A stretch of 64,000 nucleotides of DNA from Bdellovibrionales bacterium. Its GTDB lineage: Bacteria; Bdellovibrionota; Bacteriovoracia; Bacteriovoracales; Bacteriovoracaceae. Shown here piece by piece: positions 8,647 to 17,047 of this stretch. The stretch is from positions 1 through 64,000 of the forward strand of contig JABGUH010000003.1 in NCBI GenBank assembly GCA_018646675.1, in the 5' to 3' direction. Position 1 is the stretch's first letter. Every line of letters starts with the position of its first letter. The position numbers and the translations under genes are program-made. Below the pieces are notes generated by a model. The model was not told the DNA's origin, made no database searches, and saw only the letters and a list, made by a program, of their open reading frames with translations.

Positions 8647-8951
8647 TGTTTAATCCTACAGGTTGATTATTTTGCCAATAACTACGGTGAATATGCTGCG
8701 GTGACAAGTAGTGTGAAAATATCAACATCTAGTAACAGTAAGTAGTTGAATATGTTAAGTCATATTTTAAAGTATTATTAAAAAGTCAATCAACTACAGC
8801 ATCAACCTCAAGCTGCAAGGCGGTGGTAACGAGTATTTCTCCTTGCAGGTGACATCAAGGCTTCAAACCTTCTCAACCAATATTTAAAGAAATCATTATA
8901 TTTAGATATTCCAAAAGACAAATTTAGTAGAATCTGGTACTTCCTTATCGT
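8647..8951. other. Divergent intergenic region between exported protein gene and hisS
   Basis: About 300 bases holding the leader and promoter of both flanking genes. The only clear structure is the long-stem element at 8813-8848. No coding frame is credible, and I could not assign -35/-10 boxes with confidence. Confidence 0.45.
8813..8848 (+). promoter_or_regulatory. Stem-loop in the hisS leader, T-box-like antiterminator candidate
   Basis: CTGCAAGG (8813-8820) pairs perfectly with CCTTGCAG (8841-8848) around a 20-base loop that begins CGGTGGTAACGAG. This resembles the T-box sequence AGGGTGGNACCGCG at 10 of 14 positions and sits between matching helices, as an antiterminator would. A competing helix CCTTG...CAAGG follows. 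Against it: I cannot find a convincing stem I with a His specifier codon; the TGGT would pair with an A73 tRNA, whereas bacterial tRNA-His usually has C73; and the downstream hairpin lacks a T-run. Treat as a structured leader of unknown class. Confidence 0.35.
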
Positions 8952-10268
8952 ATGGCACTAAGTAAAAAACCGTATAAAGGAACCAGAGATCTCTACCCAC
9001 CACAAAAGAGGGCGCAAAACCACCTTTTCGACACCATGCGCAAGGCAGCGCACTCCATGGGTTACGAACCCTACGATGGTCCACTGTTAGAAGAGGTGGC
9101 ACTCTACCAAGCAAAATCGGGGGATGAGCTGATTCGCGATCAGATCTACTCATTTACTGATCGTGGAGATCGTTTTGTGGCGATTCGCCCCGAGATGACC
9201 CCAACACTGGCGCGAATGGTGATGGGCCACCATCAGCAGGAGACCAAACCGATTCGTCTCTTCTCCATTCCTAATCTAATGCGCTATGAGAAGCCCCAAA
9301 AGGGACGCTTACGAGAGCACTGGCAGTTTAACTGCGATATCTTTGGAGCTCCCACCATGATGGGAGAGGTCGAGATTCTTCAGATGGCGATCAATCTTCT
9401 GACCTCCTTTGGGGCCACCTCTAAACAGTTTGAGATTTTAATCAACCATCGAGAAGTAGTGACTAATATCTTCTCTGATTTGATGGAGCTAGATAGTCAG
9501 AAGGTTCACGCTCTCTACAAGATTATAGATCGAGCAAAGAAAGTAACGAAAGAGGAGCTAAATAAGATGATTACTGCTCTCTCTTTAACAAATCGAGCAG
9601 AGCTGATCCTGACCGACTACCTGCAACTGTCCTCCTTTGATCAGCTAATTCTATTTTTAAAGCAGAATAAGTTAGAGCAGCAGCTAGCAGAGGTCACGCT
9701 GCTGGTTGAGCTAGCTTCCAAATTAGGTATTGATCAATTTTTAAAATTTGATCCCACAATTGTACGTGGCCTTGACTACTACACCGGTCTAGTGTTTGAG
9801 ATTTTTGATAAGAATCCTGATAATCCTCGTGCCATCTGTGGTGGGGGCGCCTATCAAAATCTGCTTACGATCTTTGGCGGACCAGTCATGCCCGCAGTAG
9901 GGTTTGGTTTAGGTGATGTCACCCTGAGTGATTTTTTGACCACGCATGGATTAATGCCTGACTTTACTCACCCTACAAGCGACATCTTTATTTCGGCCCA
10001 AGATAGTGATGCCCAGATTGAGGTATTAAAACTGGCCGCTAGGCTGCGCCAAGGGGGGGGGCTCTCAGTCGTCACCCACCCAGAGCCTGTAAAGATTAAA
10101 AAGGCTTTCCCCCTAGCTGAGAAGCGCGGGGCCCGTTTCGTGGCACTGATTGGAGAGCAGGAGCTGACAGATGGATCAGTCCAGATCAAAAATATGGCCA
10201 CCAGAGAGCAGTCAACACTAAAGATCAAAGATCAAATCGAAGATATTATCAAACTAATTAAATTGTAA
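8952..10268 (+). CDS. hisS: Histidyl-tRNA synthetase
   Basis: The 438-residue class II aminoacyl-tRNA synthetase charges tRNA-His. Visible are the opening KGTRDLYPPQKRAQ, motif 1 around RDQIYSFTDRGDRF, RPEMTPTLAR (about residue 79), motif 2 GRLREHWQFNCDIFG (about 117), the His-specific RGLDYYTGLVFEIF (about 270) and motif 3 MPAVGFGLGDV. The C-terminal anticodon-binding domain contains VVTHPEPVKIKKAFPLAEKRGARF. A run of nine G bases (10053-10061) encodes Gly-Gly-Gly in this domain, a potential slippage site. It is followed 22 bases later by valS and is likely co-transcribed with it. The ribosome binding site is weak. Confidence 0.95.
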   Translation: MALSKKPYKGTRDLYPPQKRAQNHLFDTMRKAAHSMGYEPYDGPLLEEVALYQAKSGDELIRDQIYSFTDRGDRFVAIRPEMTPTLARMVMGHHQQETKPIRLFSIPNLMRYEKPQKGRLREHWQFNCDIFGAPTMMGEVEILQMAINLLTSFGATSKQFEILINHREVVTNIFSDLMELDSQKVHALYKIIDRAKKVTKEELNKMITALSLTNRAELILTDYLQLSSFDQLILFLKQNKLEQQLAEVTLLVELASKLGIDQFLKFDPTIVRGLDYYTGLVFEIFDKNPDNPRAICGGGAYQNLLTIFGGPVMPAVGFGLGDVTLSDFLTTHGLMPDFTHPTSDIFISAQDSDAQIEVLKLAARLRQGGGLSVVTHPEPVKIKKAFPLAEKRGARFVALIGEQELTDGSVQIKNMATREQSTLKIKDQIEDIIKLIKL

Positions 10269-10290
10269 CAGATCTTACCTGGATTTTTTT

Positions 10291-12951
10291 ATGAGTGAAC
10301 AACTATCCAAAACCTATGATCCTCAAGCGGTAGAGAGCGGCTTATATGACATGTGGGAACAAAAAGGCTTGTTTCGTCCCCAACCAGGGAAGAAGCAGGA
10401 GACTTTTAGTATCACCATGCCTCCACCAAATGTTACTGGCAAGCTCCACATGGGCCACGCCTTGGATACTGTCGCCCAAGATGCACTCATTCGCTACAAG
10501 CGAATGAAGGGTTTTGAGACTATCTGGGTACCTGGTATGGACCATGCCGGTATTGCTACCCAATCGGTAGTTGAAAAACAGGTCGCAAAAGAGGAGAAGA
10601 AGCGACGCCAAGATTTCAGTCGTGAGCAATTTTTAGAGAAGATCTGGGCTTGGAAAAATGAGTATGGTGGAGCGATATTAAGCCAACTTAAGGCACTAGG
10701 TGCCAGTTGTGACTGGGATAATTTTTTATTTACTATGGACGATCACGCCAACAAAGCGGTTAAGCACTGTTTTGTCAAACTCTATAATAGTGGCCTGATC
10801 TATCAATCAGACTATATTGTTAACTGGGACCCCAAGCTACAATCGGCGATTAGTGATGCCGAGGTTGAGCATAAAGAGATCAAGGGGGCCTTCTACCACA
10901 TTAAGTATCCAGTCAAAGATAGTGATCAAATGTTAGAGATCGCCACCACCCGGCCTGAGACCATGTTGGGAGATACCGCAGTTGCAGTTAACCCGGAGGA
11001 TGAACGCTTTAAACACTTAGTGGGGAAAACTGCAATCATCCCTCTATGCAATCGCGAAGTTCCGATTATTGCCGACACCTATGTAGATTTAGAGGTGGGA
11101 ACAGGTTGTCTTAAGGTTACTCCTGGCCACGACTTTAACGACTTTGAAATCGGTCGACGTCACAAACTACCAATCATTAAGATATTATCAAAAGATGGCC
11201 GACTAAATGAAGAGTGTGGCAAATACCATGGTCTGACGGTAGATAAAGGTCGTAAAGCGGTACTAGAGGATCTTAAAGGGCTGGAGCTGTTAGTTAAGGT
11301 TGAAAAACATACCCATCAAGTGGGCCATGGTGATCGTTCCAAAGCGATAATTGAGCCAATGGTCTCCAAGCAGTGGTTTCTAAATGTAAATGAGATGGCC
11401 AGTGAGGCGACGGAAGCGGTACGCGATGATCGGATGCGCTTCTATCCCAAGGGGTGGGAGAACACCCTGTTTTCCTGGCTTGATAACCCTCGTGACTGGT
11501 GTATCTCCAGGCAACTGTGGTGGGGCCACCAGATCCCAGTCTACTACTGTGATCAGTGTCAGCACCAGTGGGCGGCAGAAGATAGACCGGAAAACTGTCC
11601 TAAATGTCAGAGTGATCAGCTTACCCAAGACCCTGATGTACTGGACACCTGGTTTAGCTCTGGGCTATGGCCGATGACAACTCTTGGGTGGCCTGATCCT
11701 CAAATGATGAAAGAGAAGGGGTTTGAACGCTTCTTTCCCACTTCCGTCCTCGTTACCGGATTTGATATTATCTTTTTCTGGGTGGCGCGGATGATGATGA
11801 TGTCTCTCAAAATGGAGAAGCAAGTACCCTTTGATAAGATCTATATCCACGCCATTGTAAATGATAAACATGGCAAGAAGATGAGCAAGTCTTCAAACAA
11901 CGGTATCGACCCGATGGAGATCATTGAGCAGTATGGAGCGGATGCCATGCGCTTTACCTTAGCTGCAGGCTCTGGATATAATCGAAACCTAAATTTAGAT
12001 CCTCAAAGAATTGGAGGCTATCGTAACTTCATAAATAAGATCTGGAATGCCTTCCGTTTTATCCACCCATTTTTGGAACAAGCAGATAGTACACTTCCCA
12101 AACTATCAGAACTGGATCATCATGAGCGCTGGATTCTTACCGAGTTCAATCAGACCGCCAAAGTAGTTAATCATGCCATGGATGAATTCAGATTTGATGA
12201 TGCTTGTTCGGCGATCTACGCATTTGTCTATAACAAATTTTGCTCATGGTTTATTGAACTCTCCAAGGGTGTACTCCATGAAGGAAGCCCGGCAGAGACT
12301 CAACGAAGAGCAACAGTGTTAAAGTTCACCTTTAGAAAAGTGATCGCCCTACTCCACCCGATGACTCCTTTCATTACTGAAAATTTATGGAGTCACCTCA
12401 AAAGCGATGACGAGAGAGAGCTGATCATCCAGGATTTCCCTGAGTTTGATGCAAATCTTGACTTCCCTGAGGATGGCCAACAGATGAACCATATGGTTGA
12501 GGTGATTACCGCAATCAGAAACTTAAGGGCTTCAGTTGACATTAAACCAAAAGAGGAGATCACAGTTCAGCTTTTTTCTGACTCTGCCAAGATGAGTGAG
12601 TACTTGAAAGCACAACAGATTAACTTCTACCAACTGGCCAAGGTTGACCAGCTGATTGTATCTGATAAAAGTGTGTCCCGTCCGAAGAAGTCTCTAATGG
12701 CGGCAACAGACCAAGTGGAGATATTTATTCCGCTGGAAGGTGTCATCGATCTTGATCAACAGATCGCCCGTATGAAAAAAGAGCTGGCCAAAGTGGAGGG
12801 AGAGCTGGGCCGCCATCAAAAGAAACTGGCCAATAAGAATTTTGCCGATAATGCTCCGAATGAGGTGATCGCGGAAGTTAGAGCAAAAGCGGATGCCGCT
12901 CAAAAAAAATTAGCAGCGATCAACCAAGCTCTATTGCTGTTTGGAGTATAA
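10291..12951 (+). CDS. valS: Valyl-tRNA synthetase
   Basis: The 886-residue class I synthetase has PPPNVTGKLHMGHALD (HIGH motif, about residue 53), the editing CP1 domain with the TTRPETMLGDTAVAV signature, and a zinc-binding insertion (CDQCQ...CPKCQ, about 425-445). The KMSKS loop HGKKMSKSSNNGIDP lies near 530, and the C-terminal coiled-coil arm ends the protein (IARMKKELAKVEGELGRHQKKL). Length and order match bacterial ValRS. It edits mischarged threonine. It follows hisS closely, and its stop overlaps the start region of the next small gene. Confidence 0.97.
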   Translation: MSEQLSKTYDPQAVESGLYDMWEQKGLFRPQPGKKQETFSITMPPPNVTGKLHMGHALDTVAQDALIRYKRMKGFETIWVPGMDHAGIATQSVVEKQVAKEEKKRRQDFSREQFLEKIWAWKNEYGGAILSQLKALGASCDWDNFLFTMDDHANKAVKHCFVKLYNSGLIYQSDYIVNWDPKLQSAISDAEVEHKEIKGAFYHIKYPVKDSDQMLEIATTRPETMLGDTAVAVNPEDERFKHLVGKTAIIPLCNREVPIIADTYVDLEVGTGCLKVTPGHDFNDFEIGRRHKLPIIKILSKDGRLNEECGKYHGLTVDKGRKAVLEDLKGLELLVKVEKHTHQVGHGDRSKAIIEPMVSKQWFLNVNEMASEATEAVRDDRMRFYPKGWENTLFSWLDNPRDWCISRQLWWGHQIPVYYCDQCQHQWAAEDRPENCPKCQSDQLTQDPDVLDTWFSSGLWPMTTLGWPDPQMMKEKGFERFFPTSVLVTGFDIIFFWVARMMMMSLKMEKQVPFDKIYIHAIVNDKHGKKMSKSSNNGIDPMEIIEQYGADAMRFTLAAGSGYNRNLNLDPQRIGGYRNFINKIWNAFRFIHPFLEQADSTLPKLSELDHHERWILTEFNQTAKVVNHAMDEFRFDDACSAIYAFVYNKFCSWFIELSKGVLHEGSPAETQRRATVLKFTFRKVIALLHPMTPFITENLWSHLKSDDERELIIQDFPEFDANLDFPEDGQQMNHMVEVITAIRNLRASVDIKPKEEITVQLFSDSAKMSEYLKAQQINFYQLAKVDQLIVSDKSVSRPKKSLMAATDQVEIFIPLEGVIDLDQQIARMKKELAKVEGELGRHQKKLANKNFADNAPNEVIAEVRAKADAAQKKLAAINQALLLFGV

Positions 12952-12955
12952 TGTA

Positions 12956-13303
12956 GTGAGTGGCGAAAACAAAACTACCCCTGTTGGAGTTGCACCTGTT
13001 TCCGATCAAGGTACTAGTCGAAATAGACAAGTTGATCGTACAGCGCAAATGGAGAAGTTAATCCCCAAAATCGCGAGCAAACTGCGCGCCGAACTAGAGC
13101 ACCAAAAAGTTGCTGACCTTCGTCGGGCGGTTGCCGATGAAAGACTGCTACGCAAAATTTTCGGAATGATCTATGAGGGAGTGCTACCTCCCCCTTTCGC
13201 TGGAGAGGTTCCTCGTGACCACTTCCTACTCTTCTGTATGAAGAATCGAGATCAGATCGGCCAGTTGGCCCTATCTCCCCAGACAGGCTCCTCAACTAAA
13301 TAG
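12956..13303 (+). CDS. Small hypothetical protein following valS
   Basis: The frame encodes about 115 residues from GTG at 12956, with GGAG nine bases upstream inside the end of valS; a TTG at 12941 is the alternative. The N-terminus is polar. The rest is a charged helical region (KLIPKIASKLRAELEHQKVADLRRAVADERLLRKIF) followed by PPPFAGEVPRDHFLLFCMKNRDQIG. There is no signal peptide or membrane segment. I do not recognise the family. The tight spacing to valS and a sensible amphipathic pattern argue that it is translated. Confidence 0.6.
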   Translation: MSGENKTTPVGVAPVSDQGTSRNRQVDRTAQMEKLIPKIASKLRAELEHQKVADLRRAVADERLLRKIFGMIYEGVLPPPFAGEVPRDHFLLFCMKNRDQIGQLALSPQTGSSTK

Positions 13304-13410
13304 ATTTCACTTACACTGCCCTATCTACTTAAAATTAGATCAATTACTCCCCTTTGGGAACTTCCAAATAGTATAAATATTACCAATTTAAGAGTGTTCG
13401 GTAGTTTTTA

Positions 13411-13434
13411 ACACCGTGCGCGTGTATACGGTGT
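13411..13434. promoter_or_regulatory. Perfect inverted repeat upstream of the sugar transferase
   Basis: ACACCGT (13411-13417) and ACGGTGT (13428-13434) are exact inverted repeats separated by ten bases, GCGCGTGTAT. No T-run follows directly on either strand, so a terminator is unlikely. The site lies about 50 bases before the ATG at 13481, where an operator for a dimeric regulator would fit. Confidence 0.4.
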
Positions 13435-13480
13435 CAGAATTCATATTTTTTTAAAAGATCAAGCAACAGGATTTAGCATT

Positions 13481-14167
13481 ATGATGAAAGGCCAAAGAGC
13501 AGCATCCATTCCGATAAACTTGAATCTGCCACTGCAGATATCAAACTATCTTTTACCTGTGGAGAGACTGCACTGTCCAGAGCTACTACAACAAGTAGTA
13601 GAGTATATCTTAGCTTGGACAATGATTGTCATACTCTCTCCAGTCATGCTGACGGTTGCTATATTTGTGAAGATTATCTCCCCAGGTGATGTTATCTATT
13701 CACAGGTGCGCGTCGGCAGAGATGGGAAAAAATTTAATATCTATAAGTTTCGCAGCATGGTTCAAAATGCAGAACAAAAAACAGGAGCAATATTAGCAAC
13801 CGAGAATGATAATCGAATCACTTGGTTTGGAAATTTCTTACGTAAAAGTCACTTGGATGAACTCCCCCAACTATTTAATGTGATTAGAGGGGATATGTCC
13901 TTTATTGGCCCTCGGCCAGAACGCCCAGTCTTTGTGGATCAGTATAACCGTGAAATTATCCGCTACCGAAACCGCAACAGAGTAAGGCCAGGGATTACTG
14001 GTATGGCCCAGATCTATCTACCATATGATGCTTCAGCCAGTGAAAAATTGGTCTATGATCTGATCTACATTCAAAATAGAACTTCATTGTATCTAAATAT
14101 AGTTATTATTATACAGACAATCAAAAAGATGCTCTTACTGCGCTCTCCACAGCCTGTGGTAAGCTAA
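13481..14167 (+). CDS. Undecaprenyl-phosphate sugar-1-phosphate transferase (bacterial sugar transferase)
   Basis: The 228-residue protein is a monotopic or single-span phosphoglycosyl transferase of the short WcaJ/PglC type. One hydrophobic segment (about 46-66) is followed by the catalytic domain: QVRVGRDGKKFNIYKFRSM, then SHLDELPQLFNVIRGDMSFIGPRPERP, and RPGITGMAQI. The catalytic Asp-Glu pair is in the HLDELPQ motif. It transfers a sugar phosphate from a nucleotide sugar to undecaprenyl phosphate, the first step of capsule, exopolysaccharide or O-antigen synthesis. No other glycan assembly genes lie beside it except the convergent guanylyltransferase. Confidence 0.92.
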   Translation: MMKGQRAASIPINLNLPLQISNYLLPVERLHCPELLQQVVEYILAWTMIVILSPVMLTVAIFVKIISPGDVIYSQVRVGRDGKKFNIYKFRSMVQNAEQKTGAILATENDNRITWFGNFLRKSHLDELPQLFNVIRGDMSFIGPRPERPVFVDQYNREIIRYRNRNRVRPGITGMAQIYLPYDASASEKLVYDLIYIQNRTSLYLNIVIIIQTIKKMLLLRSPQPVVS

Positions 14168-14237
14168 CTAAATTAATAATTAATATACACCAACAGCGAA
14201 CCTAGATATCTTAGAAGCGCACAGTAATGGTATCTAT

Positions 14238-15320
14238 CTACAGCAACTCACTCTCCAAGGGATGGCCCTTTAGGTGGTTGACCACCTCTTTAATCTTCTG
14301 AGCATCACTACTAGGCAGCACGACTACCGATCCCTGAGTTGCAACAACAATCAGATCATTGACATTGATCAGTGTAACAAATTGATTGGGAGCAAATACA
14401 ATATTATTTTGGGCTTGATCAAAATAGTGATCACGGGCCGCTGCGATAATATTGCCATCTACCGGTTCAATCACTGTCGCCAACGCATCCCATGAGCCAA
14501 GATCATTCCAATCAAAACGGGCCGCTACCACCGCCACCTCTTGAGAGCGCTCCATTACCGCATAGTCAATCGAATCAGCAGGCATCTGCTGGTAGAGTGT
14601 CGCCAACTGTTGTTCACAACTGAGTGCTGCAGTTAGCGGCTCCAAATACTCATAGATGGCCGGGGCATGATTAGAAAACTCAGTCAAAAATCTACCAATC
14701 CGACCGACAAACATTCCCGCATTCCACAGATATTTACCACTAGCAAGATACTTTTTTGCCGTATCAAAATCAGGTTTTTCACAAAAAGATTCTACTAGGT
14801 TCACCCCATTTGATACCTGCTCTCCTCGCTGGACGTAACCATAGCCGGTATGTGGAAAGGTTGGAGGAATGCCAATCGTAATAAGTTTATCCAGTTGATG
14901 GGCCAGTCCTGCCGCTTCTGTCATCACCTGACGAAACCCCTGATGGTTTAGAATTACATGATCCGCTGGAACCACAACAACGACATCATCTAAACTTGCC
15001 CCCTGCTTTAATAGACGGGCCAGAGAGAGAAGAATTGCTGGTGCTGTGTTTCGTCCCGCTGGTTCAAAGATAAGAGCATCAGCGCCAACTAAGTTGAGAG
15101 AGTTGGCAGTGGCAAGCTCTTGTTGTTGTTTAATAGTTACAATCAGGCGACGCTCTTGGGGAACCAGCCCCTCAAACCGCATTAGAGTCTCTTTTAACAG
15201 TGAGTAATCTCCGGCCAATTTAAGATACTGTTTAGGCCGTTTGGAAGTTGACTCCGGCCAAAAGCGAGTACCAGAGCCACCGGCCATCACTAATGCGTAA
15301 AGATTAGATTGATCGATCAT
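14238..15320 (-). CDS. manC: Mannose-1-phosphate guanylyltransferase
   Basis: The 360-residue protein carries the nucleotidyltransferase signature LVMAGGSGTRFWPEST followed by KRPKQYLKL (residues 10-35). Further on are EPAGRNTAPAI, VVPADHVI, the sugar-binding FCEKPD and LWNAGMFV, and DWNDLGSWDAL. It makes GDP-mannose from mannose-1-phosphate and GTP for surface glycans. It is the short single-domain form, without the C-terminal phosphomannose isomerase domain of bifunctional ManC/AlgA. It converges on the sugar transferase and lies six bases downstream of the SPOR gene, so those two are likely one transcript. Confidence 0.92.
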   Translation of the reverse strand: MIDQSNLYALVMAGGSGTRFWPESTSKRPKQYLKLAGDYSLLKETLMRFEGLVPQERRLIVTIKQQQELATANSLNLVGADALIFEPAGRNTAPAILLSLARLLKQGASLDDVVVVVPADHVILNHQGFRQVMTEAAGLAHQLDKLITIGIPPTFPHTGYGYVQRGEQVSNGVNLVESFCEKPDFDTAKKYLASGKYLWNAGMFVGRIGRFLTEFSNHAPAIYEYLEPLTAALSCEQQLATLYQQMPADSIDYAVMERSQEVAVVAARFDWNDLGSWDALATVIEPVDGNIIAAARDHYFDQAQNNIVFAPNQFVTLINVNDLIVVATQGSVVVLPSSDAQKIKEVVNHLKGHPLESELL

Positions 15321-15326
15321 TTTGAA

Positions 15327-16088
15327 TTAAAAGCGACTGATAATCGCCTCTTTACGGCGAAACAGGCTCTTCTCTTTTTTAATGTATTCTCGTGCCTCCC
15401 GCCCAGTATCAAAGGCACCCAAGCTGACCCTGAACCAACGTCCTCGTCCCTTGATATCTACCTCATTAATAATTGGGTTATAACCTTTTACCTTAAAGCC
15501 ATCTGCAAATTGCTCTGCATCCTTAAGACTCTGATATGAACCTAACTGAATGGTATATTTACCATTTAAATTTAAAGCCTTCTCTTTGTTGGTAGCAGTA
15601 GTTTTACTCTCTTTCGCTGCTTCTATCTGCGCTTTTTTTTCAGCAACAGAAAGAATATCATTTCCTTTATCATCTGAAGAGCTAGCGGCTGAACCCTGCT
15701 CTACTGCGGTCTCACTCACTTCGCTAGATTTATCCTCAGCAAGAGTTTCCTGCTGATTAGAGTTGACTTGCTCCTTCTCCTGATCAAGTTGCTCAAACTC
15801 CCGTTCTAACTGAGAGTAGGTGTCAACGGCCAACTCCTGCTGAATCTCCTCAGCAGGCTGCTGCTGTTTCTCTTGTAACTGAACCGCCTGTTCAACCTGC
15901 TCCTCTTCACCGGATAGTAACTCTACCTGCTGGCGATCTTCAATACTAACTCCAGCAGCTTGGTAGGAGTGACTCTTACCCAACTTTACCCCCAACACAA
16001 AAGAGGCTGCAGCAATTAAAATCATAAAGAGGAAGATCAAAGCGATCTCTTTTCTAGCAAAAACATATAGTTTACTGTTATCGTCCAT
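15327..16088 (-). CDS. Inner-membrane SPOR-domain protein
   Basis: The 253-residue protein has a short cytoplasmic head, one membrane helix (about 16-36, ALIFLFMILIAAASFVLGV), a long Gln/Glu-rich low-complexity linker (about 45-165), and a C-terminal SPOR domain from GKYTIQLGSYQSLKDAEQFA to the end. SPOR domains bind denuded peptidoglycan at division sites, so a role at the septum or in cell-wall remodelling is likely. The layout resembles FtsN and DedD. The linker shows no FtsN-type essential helices that I can identify, so I do not name it ftsN. Confidence 0.85.
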   Translation of the reverse strand: MDDNSKLYVFARKEIALIFLFMILIAAASFVLGVKLGKSHSYQAAGVSIEDRQQVELLSGEEEQVEQAVQLQEKQQQPAEEIQQELAVDTYSQLEREFEQLDQEKEQVNSNQQETLAEDKSSEVSETAVEQGSAASSSDDKGNDILSVAEKKAQIEAAKESKTTATNKEKALNLNGKYTIQLGSYQSLKDAEQFADGFKVKGYNPIINEVDIKGRGRWFRVSLGAFDTGREAREYIKKEKSLFRRKEAIISRF

Positions 16089-16244
16089 CCTCCTATTTTA
16101 ATCTTGAATGGAATTTGATGCAATAACTCTTCGTAAAAAGGTCGCTGGTTCAATTAATGAAACTTGGTCTACATCTTACACTACTTGTCACCTTGTCCAC
16201 CAAGGTAGTTACTCAACTATTGTCAACTTAGCTGCTATTCAAAA

Positions 16245-16262
16245 CTGGTATCAAAGATGCAT
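16245..16262 (+). promoter_or_regulatory. Possible sigma-54 promoter of the Tad locus
   Basis: CTGG-N10-GC spacing is present: GG at 16247-16248 and GC at 16259-16260. The context is CTGGTATCAAAGATGCA, against the consensus TGGCAC-N5-TTGC. The spacing is exact, but two consensus bases differ (TGGTA and ATGC). It sits about 50 bases before the pilin ATG. Two much better matches occur elsewhere in this window. Confidence 0.3.
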
Positions 16263-16310
16263 AGGTGACAAGTAACACTTAAAGGATCTTTTAGGTGAAG
16301 GGAGGAGGAA

Positions 16311-16490
16311 ATGACTAATAGATGCAAGAGACAGATACGGAGTAACGGCCAAGGGGTAATGGAGTATATGATTCTTACCAGTTTGATCGGCATCTTTTGC
16401 CTGATGGCAGTTAAGCAATTTGGGCAGGAGGTCAAATATCAAATTAATCATATCAAACGTGAACTGTCTGAACGAGTAATTCGTAAGTAG
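16311..16490 (+). CDS. flp: Flp-type pilin precursor
   Basis: The 59-residue frame has a strong GGAGGAGG ribosome binding site just before the ATG. The prepilin signature is complete: basic leader MTNRCKRQIRSNG, cleavage after Gly13, then QGVMEY, putting Glu at +5 and Tyr at +6 as in Flp pilins. The hydrophobic helix MILTSLIGIFCLMAVKQFG follows, then a short polar tail. It should be processed by a TadV/PilD-type peptidase, which is not in this window, and assembled by the CpaF motor encoded 3 kb downstream. It is the first gene of the tad cluster. Confidence 0.85.
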   Translation: MTNRCKRQIRSNGQGVMEYMILTSLIGIFCLMAVKQFGQEVKYQINHIKRELSERVIRK

Positions 16491-16498
16491 ATTATTAG

Positions 16499-16720
16499 AT
16501 GGTTACTCTCTGGCAAGTAGTCACTCTCACCTCGCTATTAATTGGAAGCCAACAGCTGATTCTGCTTTTTCGCACCACCTTTTGCCAAAACGAGAGAGTC
16601 CTGCTGATGGCCACTAACCACTACCCGACTCCAGCTAGTTTACAAATAAAAAATAACAATAGAGAGAGTCTTATCTTAAAACTATGCTCTCCCCTTAGCT
16701 CTCCTGGAGCCAAACAGTGA
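16499..16720 (+). CDS. Small membrane-anchored protein of the tad locus
   Basis: The 73-residue protein has one N-terminal hydrophobic segment (about 4-24, LWQVVTLTSLLIGSQQLILLF) and a polar tail. It starts eight bases after the pilin stop without a clear ribosome binding site, and its last codons overlap the next gene's GTG start. Position and layout suggest a pilin-like or TadE-like minor subunit, or a misread piece of one. I recognise no family signature. Confidence 0.5.
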   Translation: MVTLWQVVTLTSLLIGSQQLILLFRTTFCQNERVLLMATNHYPTPASLQIKNNNRESLILKLCSPLSSPGAKQ

Positions 16721-17037
16721 AAAATTCTGAACGAGGATCAATATCACTACTAGCGGCAACCCTGATTCCTCCACTAGTCCTGCTACTAGGTTTAGTAATC
16801 CAACACTCCTTTCATATCGCTTTAGAGATAAAGACTCATTGCCAAAGATATCATTTGCAACAACAGAGCAAGCCCAACCGAGGGTTTGCTGCTTTAGAGC
16901 TAGTTGGCTGGATCTCGGTCCTGATGTTGCTGGCCTATGCTCTTGTCCAGAATCAAAAAGAGGTAGATCAGAGGATCAAATGGGCACTTCTCAACTGCCA
17001 AAATAGTTTTACCCAAGCTACGGCCACCAACAAATAA
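16717..17037 (+). CDS. TadE/TadG-like protein with two tandem pilin-like segments
   Basis: The 106-residue protein starts with GTG overlapping the previous stop (GTGA), with GGAG upstream. The N-terminal ERGSISLLAATLIPPLVLLLGL is like the opening of TadG. A second unit at residue 55 reads RG-FAALELVGWISVLMLLAYAL, close to the TadE opening RGxAALEFAL. It also has a prepilin-like Gly56 followed by Phe at +1 and Glu61 at +5. Such minor pseudopilins are thought to initiate or tip Tad pili. Having both signatures in one short chain looks like a fusion of two tiny subunits; I know of no named family with this layout. Confidence 0.6.
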   Translation: MKNSERGSISLLAATLIPPLVLLLGLVIQHSFHIALEIKTHCQRYHLQQQSKPNRGFAALELVGWISVLMLLAYALVQNQKEVDQRIKWALLNCQNSFTQATATNK

Positions 17038-17047
17038 TCGAGGGATC

